Shown here one piece after another: positions 36,565 to 46,933 of a stretch of 64,000 nucleotides of DNA. This DNA is from Kitasatospora azatica KCTC 9699 (GTDB taxonomy: Bacteria; Actinomycetota; Actinomycetes; Streptomycetales; Streptomycetaceae), in assembly GCF_000744785.1 (NCBI RefSeq), contig NZ_JQMO01000002.1, positions 682,001-746,000 of the forward strand. Reading direction: 5' to 3'. Each line of letters opens with the position of its first letter. The stretch's first letter is position 1. Made by a program: the position numbers and the translations under genes. Under the pieces are notes generated by a model. It did no database searches, had not been told where the DNA came from, and was given only the letters and a program-made list of their open reading frames with translations.

Positions 36565-37626
36565 TCACGACTGGTTGTAGCGGGGGCTGGTGGCGTGCCA
36601 TTCCCGGTTGCCGCCGAGCCAGGCCCACAGGGCTCCCAGGTAGCGGGTCAGGACCGGGTCGCCGGTGCGGCTGAGGGCGGCCGCGGCGCGTTCGTACGAA
36701 CGTACGAGTTCGTTGTGGATCTCCACGGAACGCGCGATCGCCTCCTCGAGCGAGCAACCGTCCTCGGCTGCCAGCACGGTGGGCAGGTTGTACTCGACGC
36801 CCTGGGCGCCGCCCTCCTTGTGCATCGAGTAGATGTCGTTGAGCAGCACGGACGCGAGGGCGGCCTGCAGGGTCGCGTGGCGCACGTCGGGACGACCGTA
36901 GACGTTCGCCGGCAGCTCGTAGCCGCCGATCGCGTCGACCAGCGTCATGCACGGCAGGAAGCTGTTCAGCTGACGGTTCGTCAGGTACTCCCACACGGGC
37001 GGCAGGCTGCCCTCGATCCGCCACCCGGCCTCGGCGTCCATGCCGAGGAACAGGCCGGCGATCTCCTGCCGGAGCCGGTTGATCTGCGACCCGCTGGCAT
37101 ACCCGGCGAGTTCCTGCACCGAGCGCCGCAGCGCGTGCCACACCGGCTGCTCGCGCATCTCGCGCTCGTAGCGCTCGTGCGAGCGGCTCGGCATCCGCAT
37201 CGGGTCGATGGCCGCCTGGGCGAGCATCAGCTGTGGTCCGAGGCGCTGGGGGTGGTCGCCGGCGGCGGCAGCGTCGCAGAAGTAGTCGTCGACGGCGAAC
37301 TCCGCCGCCATGCACCGGGCCGCCGCCAGCAGGCGGTCCGGGTCCTCGGTGTCGGGGTGGGTCAGCATCAGCAGCCGCCCGAAGTCGGCCTTCCGGAACT
37401 TCTCCAACTGGCCTGCGTAGATGCCGACTTGTTCGGCCCAGTCGACCAGGCGGTCGTTGACCTCGGCGGCCAGGGCCGGATCGTCGCGCAGGTGCGGCGG
37501 GCAGTACAGCTCGGGCACCGCCTTGCCGCGGGCGGGCGGGACGGGTGCCGCGGAGCGCGGCCGCAGCAGGTCGGTGACGCGTGCCGCCGAGGTGCCGAGT
37601 CCGCTCGGCCGGGTCGGGATCGCCAT
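36565..37626 (-). CDS. 2-methylisoborneol synthase
   Basis: 353 residues, class I terpene cyclase. Aspartate-rich DDYFCD at 113-118 and NDIYSMHKE at 263-271 (the NSE triad) are intact, as is the MIBS-typical YCPPHLRDDP start of the folded part near residue 41. Cyclises 2-methylgeranyl diphosphate to 2-MIB, an earthy odorant. The N-terminal flexible region (about 40 residues, Pro/Ala/Arg-rich, GLGTSAARVTDLLRPR) is shorter than the ~115 residues of the S. coelicolor enzyme. In relatives this tail directs the enzyme into the shell. Starts 5 nt after the shell gene stop. Confidence 0.95.
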   Translation of the reverse strand: MAIPTRPSGLGTSAARVTDLLRPRSAAPVPPARGKAVPELYCPPHLRDDPALAAEVNDRLVDWAEQVGIYAGQLEKFRKADFGRLLMLTHPDTEDPDRLLAAARCMAAEFAVDDYFCDAAAAGDHPQRLGPQLMLAQAAIDPMRMPSRSHERYEREMREQPVWHALRRSVQELAGYASGSQINRLRQEIAGLFLGMDAEAGWRIEGSLPPVWEYLTNRQLNSFLPCMTLVDAIGGYELPANVYGRPDVRHATLQAALASVLLNDIYSMHKEGGAQGVEYNLPTVLAAEDGCSLEEAIARSVEIHNELVRSYERAAAALSRTGDPVLTRYLGALWAWLGGNREWHATSPRYNQS

Positions 37627-37631
37627 CGGGG

Positions 37632-39044
37632 TCAGGACCGCGGGGCGGCGATGTCGACGTTCTCCAGGATGCCGATGGCGTCCGGGACCAGGACCGCGAC
37701 CGAGTAGTAGGCGGTCACCAGGTAGCGGATGAGCGCCGCGTCGTTGATGCCCATGAACCGGACGTTGAGGCTGGGCTCGAACTCGTCGGGGATCCCGGTC
37801 TGGTGGAGGCCGATGACGCCCTGGTCCTGCTCGCCGGTCCGCATCGCGAGGATGGCGGAGGTGTGGCCGTCGGTGATCGGGATCTTGCCGCAGGGAAAGA
37901 TCGGCACGCCGCGCCAGGCGGGGACCCGGTGGCCGCCGACCTCCGTGCCCTCGGGGGCCAGGCCGCGCTTGTTGCACTCGCGGAAGAACGCCGTGATGGC
38001 CTTGGGGTGGGCGAGGAACAAGTCGGTGCCCCGGCGCATCGCCAGCAGGTCGTCCATGTCGTCCGGTGTCGGCGGACCGGACCAGGTGGTGATCCGCTGG
38101 TCGTAGTCCGCGTTGTGGAGCAGGCCGAAGTCGCGGTTGTTCAGCAACTCCCACTCCTGGCGTTCGCGGATCTCCTCGACCGTCAGCCGCAGCTGCTGCT
38201 CCAACTGGTTCATCGGGTCGTTGTAGAGGTCGGCGACGCGTGAGTGCACCCGCAGGATGGTCTGGGTCAGGGACAGCTCGTACTCGCGGGGCGCGAGGTC
38301 GTAGTCCACGAAGGTGCCGGGGACCTCGGGCTCGCCTTCGTGGCCCGCGGCGACGGCCACCTCCACCTCGCCCTTGGCGTTGACCTTCCGTGCGGAGTGG
38401 GCGACGAACCGGCGCAGGTGCTCGCGGAGCTCCTCGGAGCGGTTGAAGACCTCGAGGAAGGACTCCCAGGGAAGCGTCAGGACGGTGCCGGCCGTGGCGG
38501 CCCTGGCGGTGGCCGTCCACAGCGGATCGCTCTGCAGCAGCGCCTCGTCCCCGAGGTGGTCACCGTCGGCCAGCACACCGAGGGTCTTCTGGTCGCCGTA
38601 CTTCCCGGTGCTGATCCGATCGATCCGCCCGTGGGCGACGATGAAGACCTCCTCGATCGGGTGGCCCTCCTCGACCAGGACCTCGCCGCTGCGGACGTCG
38701 CGGGGCGTGAACCGGGCGGCCAGCTCGGTCAGTACGGCGTCGTCCTCGAAGTCGCGCAGCGCCGGCACCTCGCGCAGCGTCTGGGGGATGATCCGCACGT
38801 CGTCCGCCCCGGCCTGGACGAAGCCGACCCGGCCGCGGCCGACGGCCAGTGAGAGCCGCCGGTTGACCCGGTAGGTTCCACCGGAGACCTGCACCCACGG
38901 AAGTTGGCGCAGCAGCCAGCGCGAGGTGATCCCGCGCATCTGCGGGGCGGACTTCGTGGTCGTCGCCAGGTTCCGCGCGGCGGCGGTGCTCAGGCTGAGC
39001 CGGACGGAGTCCTGGACGGAGCCGAAATCCGCTTCTATGGACAT
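37632..39044 (-). CDS. family 2B encapsulin shell protein with cNMP-binding insert (EshA-like)
   Basis: 470 residues. Starts [46 protein letters not shown], the typical family 2 encapsulin N-arm. Residues ~95-220 are a cyclic-nucleotide-binding domain ([43 protein letters not shown]). The rest is HK97-like fold with [50 protein letters not shown]. Often annotated as a Crp/Fnr regulator, but there is no DNA-binding HTH. AGGAGG is 6 nt before the ATG. Neighbouring MIB synthase is its likely cargo. Confidence 0.93.
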   Translation of the reverse strand: MSIEADFGSVQDSVRLSLSTAAARNLATTTKSAPQMRGITSRWLLRQLPWVQVSGGTYRVNRRLSLAVGRGRVGFVQAGADDVRIIPQTLREVPALRDFEDDAVLTELAARFTPRDVRSGEVLVEEGHPIEEVFIVAHGRIDRISTGKYGDQKTLGVLADGDHLGDEALLQSDPLWTATARAATAGTVLTLPWESFLEVFNRSEELREHLRRFVAHSARKVNAKGEVEVAVAAGHEGEPEVPGTFVDYDLAPREYELSLTQTILRVHSRVADLYNDPMNQLEQQLRLTVEEIRERQEWELLNNRDFGLLHNADYDQRITTWSGPPTPDDMDDLLAMRRGTDLFLAHPKAITAFFRECNKRGLAPEGTEVGGHRVPAWRGVPIFPCGKIPITDGHTSAILAMRTGEQDQGVIGLHQTGIPDEFEPSLNVRFMGINDAALIRYLVTAYYSVAVLVPDAIGILENVDIAAPRS

Positions 39045-39265
39045 CAGGTGCCTCCTGGGAAAGGAGCAGGCGGGAGCGGGGAAGGCGCGGACCTCTCCCC
39101 CCAGCCTTCGCCAGGGGACCCCCTAGGGCGGCCGGCCGAACGTGATCTTGGCAGCGGCGGGGGTACCCCGGAAGGGGATTGCCATGTTCCGGCCAAACTT
39201 TGTCTCACCGGTCACCTCCCACTCCCGGCCGGAAAACCGTTGGACACCGAAGAACCCGGTCGCCC

Positions 39266-39271
39266 TATCCT
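39266..39271 (+). promoter_or_regulatory. -10 hexamer TATCCT, leaderless geometry
   Basis: TATCCT ends 6 nt before the ATG at 39278; a -35-like TGGACA lies 19 nt upstream (39241-39246). Confidence 0.6.
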
Positions 39272-39277
39272 GCGCGG

Positions 39278-40180
39278 ATGACCGACTTCTCCGTGATCAC
39301 CGACCCCGCCGCCTGGCAGCCGGACTTCCGCCGGCGCCTCATCGACGGCTACCAGGCCGCCGGACTCCCCGGGCCGGCCGCCGACGCGCATGTCACCAAG
39401 CTCATGGAGAAGGCCGACGAATGGACGGCGGCGGCGATCCTCGACCAGGGCGGTCGCCGGATCGGGCAGGTCGTGGTGAGCGTCACCGACCAGCAGGGAC
39501 AGGGCATCGGCCGGATCCGCGAGCTGTGGACCGACCCCGAGTTGGACGAGCAGGACACCCACCGGCGGGCGGCCCACGCCTGGGCGCGCGACTGGTGCGC
39601 GGACCGCGGGGTGGACCAGGTGATGGTGCAACTGACCGCGCCGGACGAGCTGTTCGCCGAGTACCCGGTCCGTGGCCAGGTCCGTTTCAAGCTCATCACG
39701 ACCCCGACCGAGACACCCCCCGGGGTGACCCAGCGGCCGCTGACCGAGGCCGAGTACGCGGATTGGCTGGCCCGCGGGATCGAGGCCTACACGGGTGACA
39801 TCCTGCGCTCCGGCTCGCTGGAGCCCGAGCAGGCCCGGCGGAAGGCGGAGGAGGACTTCCAGCGCCTGCTCCCGGAGGGCCTGGCCACCCCCGACACCGC
39901 GCTGGTGGTGCTGGAGGCCGACGGCGAGCCGATCGGCAACGCCTGGGTGAGGCACGGTCACCTGCCGGGCGTCAGCTACGGCTACGATCTGGTGGTCCAT
40001 CCGGAGTTCCGCGGCCGGGGCCTCGGCCGCGCGGCGATGGCCGTCGGCGAACAGACCGTGCGGGCCGCCGGTGACCGGGCCCTGATGTTCACCGTCTGGG
40101 GCGGCAACGAGGTGGCGATGTCCCTCTACACCGCGGTCGGCTTCGGCGTCCTGGAGGAGACCCGTACCCTCGTCCTCTGA
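39278..40180 (+). CDS. tandem GNAT acetyltransferase
   Basis: 300 residues with two GNAT-like halves; the C-terminal one has the acetyl-CoA site VHPEFRGRGLGRAAMAVGEQTV and ends in SLYTAVGFGVLEETRTL. The N-terminal half (WTDPELDEQDTHRRAAHAW) is degenerate. Mycothiol synthase shows a similar tandem arrangement but this is not close to MshD. Acetyl-accepting substrate unknown. Divergent from the 2-MIB operon. Confidence 0.85.
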   Translation: MTDFSVITDPAAWQPDFRRRLIDGYQAAGLPGPAADAHVTKLMEKADEWTAAAILDQGGRRIGQVVVSVTDQQGQGIGRIRELWTDPELDEQDTHRRAAHAWARDWCADRGVDQVMVQLTAPDELFAEYPVRGQVRFKLITTPTETPPGVTQRPLTEAEYADWLARGIEAYTGDILRSGSLEPEQARRKAEEDFQRLLPEGLATPDTALVVLEADGEPIGNAWVRHGHLPGVSYGYDLVVHPEFRGRGLGRAAMAVGEQTVRAAGDRALMFTVWGGNEVAMSLYTAVGFGVLEETRTLVL

Positions 40181-40197
40181 CCTTCGTCACAGCGATG

Positions 40198-40228
40198 CGG
40201 GCACGGGCCCGCCCTGATCCCGTGCCCG
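40198..40228. terminator. bidirectional hairpin between convergent genes
   Basis: CGGGCACGGG (40198-40207) and CCCGTGCCCG (40219-40228), 11-nt loop. Confidence 0.6.
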
Positions 40229-40252
40229 TGCCCGTTACCGTGACCGCAGCCG

Positions 40253-41242
40253 CTACTCCCCGACCCGCTTCACGATCAGCTCGCACAACTCATGTGTGCG
40301 CAGCGCGTCGTGGGCCGTCACCGTCTTGCCCGACCGGACCGACTCCAGGAAACCGAGCACGATCTGCTCGATGCCCCGCTGGCGCGCCACCGACACCCAG
40401 TCCCCACGCCGGCGCACCGTCGGTTGGCCGCGGTGGTCGATCACCTCGGCGAGGTTGACCACCACGCGCTTGGAGTCGCCGCCGGAGACCTCGAGCACCT
40501 CCTCCGTCGAGCCGCTGACCCGGTTCATGATGCCGAGCGCGGTGAAACCCTCGCCGGACAGGGTGAGGACCAAGTGCTCGACCAGGTTGTCACGCTTGCG
40601 CCAACGGACGTCCACCTGCTCGATCTCGCCGGGGACCAGGAAGCGCAGCGAGTCCACCACGTGGATGAAGTCGTCGTAGACCAGAGTGCGAACCGCCTCC
40701 GGCAGGCCCTCGCGGTTCTTCTGAAGGACGATCAGATCGCGGGGGCGTTCCTTGGCCTGGACGTAGCCGGGGGCGTAGCGGCGGTTGAAGCCGACCATCA
40801 GGGAGCGGCCGAGGCGGTCGGCGAGGTCGGTCAGGCGGCGGGCCGGGTCGAGGTGGTAGTCGAGGGGCTTGTCCACGTAGACGTCGACGCCGGCGGTGAG
40901 CAAGCGCTCGGTAATGGCCACGTGCTGGTCGGTGGCGGCGTGCACGAAGGCGGCCCGCACGCCGCTGTCGATCAGGTCGCCGAGGTCGGTGAAGCGCTGC
41001 GGGATCCGGTAGGTGTCGCCGATCCGGTCCAGCTTGGCCCGGTCCCGGGTCATCAGCCGCAGATCGAGGCCGGGTTGGGCGGCCAGCACCGGCAGGTAGG
41101 CCTTCTGCGCGATGTCGCCCAGGCCGATCACGGCGACGGGCAGGGGTTCCGCGGAGTCGACGGGGTCGGAGTCGAGCGGGTCAGCGTCGAGCGGGTCTGA
41201 GTCAATCGGGTCGGAGTCGAGCGGGCGTGGGGAGGCACTCAA
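40253..41242 (-). CDS. Gfo/Idh/MocA family oxidoreductase
   Basis: 329 residues. Rossmann motif VAVIGLGDIAQKAYLPVL near residue 36, then VYVDKPLDYHLDPARRL (the EKP-like block) and GFNRRYAPGY. The C-terminal alpha/beta domain is present. The first ~30 residues are a tandem acidic repeat (LDSDP, IDSDP, LDADP, LDSDP, VDSAE) without homology. Sugar- or cyclitol-type NAD(P)-dependent dehydrogenase; substrate unknown. Confidence 0.88.
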   Translation of the reverse strand: MSASPRPLDSDPIDSDPLDADPLDSDPVDSAEPLPVAVIGLGDIAQKAYLPVLAAQPGLDLRLMTRDRAKLDRIGDTYRIPQRFTDLGDLIDSGVRAAFVHAATDQHVAITERLLTAGVDVYVDKPLDYHLDPARRLTDLADRLGRSLMVGFNRRYAPGYVQAKERPRDLIVLQKNREGLPEAVRTLVYDDFIHVVDSLRFLVPGEIEQVDVRWRKRDNLVEHLVLTLSGEGFTALGIMNRVSGSTEEVLEVSGGDSKRVVVNLAEVIDHRGQPTVRRRGDWVSVARQRGIEQIVLGFLESVRSGKTVTAHDALRTHELCELIVKRVGE

Positions 41243-41303
41243 CGGTCGCTCCTAGCTACCTGAGGGTGGTCGGCCGGCCGACGGCTCGGCGGTGGGTGGG
41301 TAC

Positions 41304-41313
41304 GGCATATGCC
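41304..41313. promoter_or_regulatory. perfect palindrome GGCATATGCC
   Basis: 10-bp palindrome 61 nt upstream of the oxidoreductase start; candidate operator. Two copies of TCAAGCACAGTGC lie close by (41345-41380 region). Confidence 0.35.
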
Positions 41314-41430
41314 AGCGGCAATCGTTCCCCACCGCGCACGCAATCAAGCACAGTGCGCGCACTCAAGCACAGTGCACAACCTCAAGCGTCACCCTAGCCC
41401 CAAGACGCCCCGTTGTACCCGTGGCTCGGC

Positions 41431-41464
41431 GGCCCCGCCGCCCAGTTCCTCGGGCGGCGGGGCC
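41431..41464 (-). terminator. hairpin after the phosphoesterase gene
   Basis: 13-bp perfect stem (41431-41443 with 41452-41464), 8-nt loop, about 50 nt past the phosphoesterase stop. Confidence 0.65.
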
Positions 41465-41496
41465 TTGGGCGGCGGGGCATCGGGCGGCGGGGCCGG
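41452..41496. repeat. three 15-bp direct repeats
   Basis: GGGCGGCGGGGC followed by CTT, ATC or CGG, three times in a row. The first copy is also one arm of the adjacent hairpin, so the array can offer alternative pairings. Confidence 0.6.
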
Positions 41497-41513
41497 CGTC
41501 CGTCAGGCGGCGG

Positions 41514-43307
41514 TCAGTTCACCGTCAGGCCGAGCGGGCCGGCCAGCGAGGTGTAGCCGTTGTTGTAGAGGTACCAGACGTCGTACGAGCCGGGGCCGCT
41601 CAGCTTGCCGGTGTCGAAGGTCAGGCTGCCGCTGCCGTTCGGCGCGTACTGCCAGGTCAGCGAGGACTGCTGACCAGGCGTCACGCCCTTGGGGTAGATC
41701 CCGATCCAGTTGGTCGAGCTGGTGGTGTTCACCGGGGTCGAGTACTGGAAAGTGACGCTCGAGCCGTTGGAGACGCTCGGCGTGCCGGTGGCCAGGGAGC
41801 TGGTCGGGGCCGGGGTGGAGCTGGGCACGAAGGCGTCGTTCAGCGGCGTCGCGTAGGTGTCGTTGGCCGTGATGCCCGACAGGCCGAGTGCGTCCTCGAT
41901 GGTGCGGGCGGTGCTGTAGTGGTCGTAGCGGCTCGCGCTGGTGGTGCCGGCCGGGACGGTGCCCTGGGAGCCGTTGACCACCGCGACCACCTGGTTGTCC
42001 GGGTTGCTGGTGTCCTCGTCCCAGGTGAGGATCAGCAGCGACTTCTGCGTGGTCCAGGCCGGGGACTGCATGATCGGCGCCAGCGTCTGCTTCAGCCAAC
42101 CGTCCTGGACCTTGAGGCTGGTGGCGTTGCCGTTGCCGGAGGCCTCGCCGTCGTAGTAGTCGTCGGCGGCGATCCAGGAGAAGGCCGGCGTGCTGGCCGC
42201 GCTCTGCAGGTCGGTGGTCAGCTGGGTGGTGTCGAACAGGTGGGCCGCGCAGCGGCTCGCATTGCCGCTGATGTTGGTGTAGTTGATGAACGGCGCGTCG
42301 TCCGGCTGGTAGTACGAGTCGTTGTTGTTCTTGGTGTTGCAGGGGGTGCCCATGCCTTGCTCGTAGGCCTTCCAGCTCTTGCCGGCGGCCTCCAGTCGGT
42401 CACCCAGGTTGGTCTTGGGGTCGTTGATGTTCGGGAAGTAGGTGGCCCCGGTGGTGTAGGTGTCGCCGCCCGAGATGGCCAGGTAGTTCTCGTCGCTGGG
42501 GTGGTAGACGCCGTGGTAGTTCGACAGTGACGCGCCCTGGGTCATCAGGCTGTGGATGAACGGGGTGTCGGCGGGGTCGCCCATCACTGCCGAGTAGTCG
42601 GTGTTCTCCATCATGACCATGAAGACGTGGTCGTAGCCGGGCACCTTGGAGACCGGCGGGGCGAGGGTGGCCGCGGTGACCGGGGTGTTGAGGGTGAGCG
42701 AGAGGTTGTCCAGGTAGCCGGACTCCCCCGAGCTGTTCAGGAACTGCACCTCGACCAGGATCGAGCGGGTGCCGGCCGGGACGGCGCCGGTGCTGCTGCG
42801 GGACAGGAAGGAGGTGGTGTTGGAACGGTCCGCGGCGGAGACGGTGGGCAGGTTCGCGCTCGCGCCGAGCTGGCGGCCGGTGCCGTCACGGAACGCCAGC
42901 GAGACCTGGACGTAGCCCGCGTAGCTGGTCCAACCCCCCAGCCAGCCGGACAGGTTGTAGCTGACGCCGCCACCGTCGATCGCGCTCGCGGCGGAGGACA
43001 CGTCGACGGTCTGCGTCATCGCGCCGTCACCCTGGTTGCCGGGCGCGAAGAACGCGCTGCCAGGGGTCTGGTCGCTCGGGTGACCGAAGCTGCCCGCCGA
43101 GTAGCAGACGACGTCCGGGCTGCCGGACAGTACGGTCCAGCCGGGCATGGTGGTGGCCGCGGTCCAGTCCTTGGTGCAGTAGCCGGCCTCGGCGTTGCCG
43201 CTCACGATCAGGTTCCCGCTGCTGGTGGCCGCGTTCGCGGGCGTCACCGCGATCGGCGCTCCCAGCAGGACCACCACTGCGCCGAGCGCTCCCCACATAC
43301 GTCTCAT
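41514..43307 (-). CDS. secreted phosphoesterase (acid phosphatase / PLC-like, PF04185)
   Basis: 597 residues. Signal peptide MRRMWGALGAVVVLLGAPIAVTPANA, a beta-sandwich N-terminal region (about 30-215), then the phosphoesterase domain with VFMVMMENTDYSAVMG, HPSDENYLAISGGDTY and LLILTWDEDTSNPDNQ, and a C-terminal beta-sandwich of about 80 residues (TNWIGIYPKGVTPG). Exported hydrolase of phosphate esters, perhaps phospholipids; substrate unknown. GGAAGGG stands about 10 nt before the ATG. Confidence 0.9.
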   Translation of the reverse strand: MRRMWGALGAVVVLLGAPIAVTPANAATSSGNLIVSGNAEAGYCTKDWTAATTMPGWTVLSGSPDVVCYSAGSFGHPSDQTPGSAFFAPGNQGDGAMTQTVDVSSAASAIDGGGVSYNLSGWLGGWTSYAGYVQVSLAFRDGTGRQLGASANLPTVSAADRSNTTSFLSRSSTGAVPAGTRSILVEVQFLNSSGESGYLDNLSLTLNTPVTAATLAPPVSKVPGYDHVFMVMMENTDYSAVMGDPADTPFIHSLMTQGASLSNYHGVYHPSDENYLAISGGDTYTTGATYFPNINDPKTNLGDRLEAAGKSWKAYEQGMGTPCNTKNNNDSYYQPDDAPFINYTNISGNASRCAAHLFDTTQLTTDLQSAASTPAFSWIAADDYYDGEASGNGNATSLKVQDGWLKQTLAPIMQSPAWTTQKSLLILTWDEDTSNPDNQVVAVVNGSQGTVPAGTTSASRYDHYSTARTIEDALGLSGITANDTYATPLNDAFVPSSTPAPTSSLATGTPSVSNGSSVTFQYSTPVNTTSSTNWIGIYPKGVTPGQQSSLTWQYAPNGSGSLTFDTGKLSGPGSYDVWYLYNNGYTSLAGPLGLTVN

Positions 43308-43420
43308 TCTCAGCCGACCCTTCCGTCGAAGCGCTTATGTGTCGTGCCGGGTCATAAGTAGCGCTCCAGGCTGTCGTCGGGGCGAACAGCGGGCCAACAT
43401 GCCATAGCGAGCGCCACAGA

Positions 43421-43457
43421 GTTGTACGGACAACTGATGACATGTTGTCCGTACAAC
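43421..43457. promoter_or_regulatory. paired palindromes GTTGTnnnnACAAC
   Basis: GTTGTACGGACAAC at 43421-43434 and GTTGTCCGTACAAC at 43444-43457. Each is a palindrome and the two are also mutual reverse complements, 23 bp apart centre to centre. Upstream of the phosphoesterase gene and just past the LysR stop. Confidence 0.7.
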
Positions 43458-43498
43458 CCATACCCCTCAGCGCATCACTCGACTACCGCGCCACTCCA

Positions 43499-44410
43499 CT
43501 ACCCCAGCTCGGCCGCGGCCGCCTGCAGGGCGCGCAGCACCGGCCGGATCAGCGGGTGGTCCTCGGCACCGCCGCGCACCGCGGCGAAGACCTTGCGGGT
43601 GGCCAACTCGCTGTCCACGGCCCGCACCGCCACCTGGGCCAGGTCCACCCCGCGCAGCGCGGAGCGCGGCACCAGGGCGACCCCCGCGCCCGCCGAGGCG
43701 AGCGCGACCACGGCGCGGAAGTCGTCGGAGGAGTGCACCAGCCGGGGCGCGAAGCCGGCGTGCTCGCAGGCCAGCAGGACCACGTCGTGGCAGGGGTTGC
43801 CGGGATAGGGGCCGATCCAGGGTTCGGCGGCGAGGTCTGCCATCGCCACCGGCCCGGGCTGCTGGGCGAGCGGGTGGTCCAGTGGCAGCACGGCCTCGAA
43901 CGGCTCGGCGTAGAGCGGGAATCGGGCCAACCGCTGGTCGTCGGCGCGCGGCGCGCCCCGGTACTCGACGGCCACCGCCAGGTCGGCCTGCCCGTCCAGC
44001 AGCATCGGCAGGCTGGCGTCACCCTCCGCGTCCAGCACCTTGAGCTGCACCCCGGGCGCGGACTGCGCGAGCGCACCGATCGCGGGCGCCAGCACCAGCG
44101 CGATGCCGGTGGCGAAGGCGGCCACCGTGACCTGGCCCTGGGCGCCGGCGGCGTAGGCCGCCAGGTCCGCCTCGGCCCGTTCCAGCTGGGCGAGCACCGC
44201 GTCGGCGTGGCCCACCAGGATCTCGCCGGCCGCCGTCAGCCGTACCCCGCGCCCGTCGCGGGCCAGCAGCGCGTGCCCGGTCTCCTGCTCCAGCGCGGCG
44301 AGCTGCTGGGAGACGGCGGAGGGGGTGAGGTAGAGCGCTGCGGCCGCGGCGGTCACCGTCCGGTGGTCCGCCACGGCGCGCAGCGTCCGCAGGCGTCTGG
44401 CGTCGATCAC
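43499..44410 (-). CDS. LysR family transcriptional regulator
   Basis: 303 residues. Winged helix LRTLRAVADHRTVTAAAAALYLTPSAVSQQLAALEQETG at the start, then the two-part periplasmic-binding-like effector domain. GTG start 6 nt after CAGAAT, no Shine-Dalgarno. Target unknown; the phosphoesterase gene follows in the same direction, while kbl ends upstream. Confidence 0.9.
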   Translation of the reverse strand: MIDARRLRTLRAVADHRTVTAAAAALYLTPSAVSQQLAALEQETGHALLARDGRGVRLTAAGEILVGHADAVLAQLERAEADLAAYAAGAQGQVTVAAFATGIALVLAPAIGALAQSAPGVQLKVLDAEGDASLPMLLDGQADLAVAVEYRGAPRADDQRLARFPLYAEPFEAVLPLDHPLAQQPGPVAMADLAAEPWIGPYPGNPCHDVVLLACEHAGFAPRLVHSSDDFRAVVALASAGAGVALVPRSALRGVDLAQVAVRAVDSELATRKVFAAVRGGAEDHPLIRPVLRALQAAAAELG

Positions 44411-44476
44411 TTACTCATTCTGCCAGGGCGAAACAGCAGCTCAGGCCCGAGGAGCCGGTCAGCCCCGAACAGCAGC

Positions 44477-45658
<1,182 letters not shown>

Positions 45659-45676
45659 TTCAGGCTCCCAGAGATC

Positions 45677-46708
45677 CTAGAAAGAGGTCCAGTCGAGAAT
45701 GATCTTGCCGCAGCGGCCGCTCGCCGCCTCGTCGAACGCGGCCTCGAAGTCCTGCGCCGGGTAACGGCCGGTGATCACCGGGCTGAGGTCGAGGCCGCCC
45801 TCCAGCAGCACCGACATCGCGTACCAGGTCTCGAACATCTCGCGGCCGTAGATGCCCTTGAGGGTGATCATCGAGGTGACCACCTTCGCCCAGTCGATCG
45901 GGAACTCCTCGGCGGGCAGGCCGAGCATCGCGATCTTGCCGCCGTGCGTCATGTTGTCGATCATCGAGCGCAGCGCCTCGGGGCGGCCGGACATCTCCAG
46001 GCCCACGTCGAAGCCCTCGCGCAGGCCGAGCTTCTGCTGGCCCTCCTCGATGCCGTGCTCGGCCACGTTCAGCGCCAGCGTGACGCCGACCTCCCGGGCC
46101 AGGTCCAGCCGGTACGGGCTGACGTCGGTGATCATCACGTGCCGGGCGCCGGCGTGCTTGGCGACGGCGGCCGCCATGATGCCGATCGGGCCGGCGCCGG
46201 TGATCAGCACGTCCTCGCCGACCAGCGGGAAGGAGAGCGCGGTGTGCACCGCGTTGCCGAACGGGTCGAAGATCGCGGCCACGTCCAGGTCGACCGGGAC
46301 CCGGTGCACCCAGACGTTGGAGGCGGGCAGCGCGACGTACTCGGCGAACGCGCCGTCCCGGCCGACGCCCAGGCCGATCGTGTTGCGGCACAGGTGCCGG
46401 CGGCCGGCCAGGCAGTTGCGGCACTTGCCGCAGACCAGGTGGCCCTCGCCGCTGACCAGGTCGCCGACGTTGATGTCCGCGACGGCCGGGCCGATCGCGA
46501 CGACCTCGCCGACGAACTCGTGGCCGATGGTCAGCGGGGTCGTGATGGTCTGCTGCGCCCAGCCGTCCCAGTTGCGGATGTGCAGGTCGGTGCCGCAGAT
46601 GCCGGTGCGCAGCACCTTGATCAGCACGTCGCCGGAGCCGATCTCGGGCTCGGGGACCTCGGTCAGCCACAGTCCGGGCTCTGCGTGCTTCTTGACGAGT
46701 GCCTTCAC
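45677..46708 (-). CDS. tdh: L-threonine 3-dehydrogenase
   Basis: 343 residues from a GTG at 46708 set by AGGAG 8 nt upstream; this start aligns with the usual MKAL opening of the family. Zinc medium-chain dehydrogenase with catalytic Cys in [13 protein letters not shown], structural zinc Cys cluster [15 protein letters not shown] and the Tdh-specific [14 protein letters not shown]. Oxidises threonine to 2-amino-3-oxobutyrate with NAD. Operon with kbl. Confidence 0.95.
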   Translation of the reverse strand: MKALVKKHAEPGLWLTEVPEPEIGSGDVLIKVLRTGICGTDLHIRNWDGWAQQTITTPLTIGHEFVGEVVAIGPAVADINVGDLVSGEGHLVCGKCRNCLAGRRHLCRNTIGLGVGRDGAFAEYVALPASNVWVHRVPVDLDVAAIFDPFGNAVHTALSFPLVGEDVLITGAGPIGIMAAAVAKHAGARHVMITDVSPYRLDLAREVGVTLALNVAEHGIEEGQQKLGLREGFDVGLEMSGRPEALRSMIDNMTHGGKIAMLGLPAEEFPIDWAKVVTSMITLKGIYGREMFETWYAMSVLLEGGLDLSPVITGRYPAQDFEAAFDEAASGRCGKIILDWTSF

Positions 46709-46920
46709 GGCTGCGGCTCCTGACACGGTGACACGGGAGGGGGTGGGCCCGGCAACGGCGCCATTCCGCCACCGGGCAGTCAGCAATCTGCCTGGTGGGA
46801 GGGGGTGCGGTCCATCGAGGATTGCTTAACGGCCGCCACAGCTGGGCTTCACGATGGTGCCCGAGCTGGGCCTGCCGGGCCCGACACCATGCCGGGCCTC
46901 ACCCGGAAGGGCGAACTGCG

Positions 46921-46926
46921 TAAGGT
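46921..46926 (+). promoter_or_regulatory. -10 hexamer TAAGGT, leaderless geometry
   Basis: TAAGGT ends 7 nt before the ATG at 46934. Confidence 0.5.
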
Positions 46927-46933
46927 GTCGATC

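Noticed and set aside
37632..39044. Annotation as a Crp/Fnr transcription factor
   Set aside because: A cyclic-nucleotide domain is present but there is no helix-turn-helix; the flanks match a family 2 encapsulin shell protein.
39160..39169. GGGGTACCCC palindrome before the 2-MIB operon as an operator
   Set aside because: Short G/C palindromes are frequent at this GC content, and the flanks show no further symmetry.
41452..41496. Possible CRISPR-like array
   Set aside because: Repeats are 15 bp with 3-bp separations, no spacers and no cas genes in the window.
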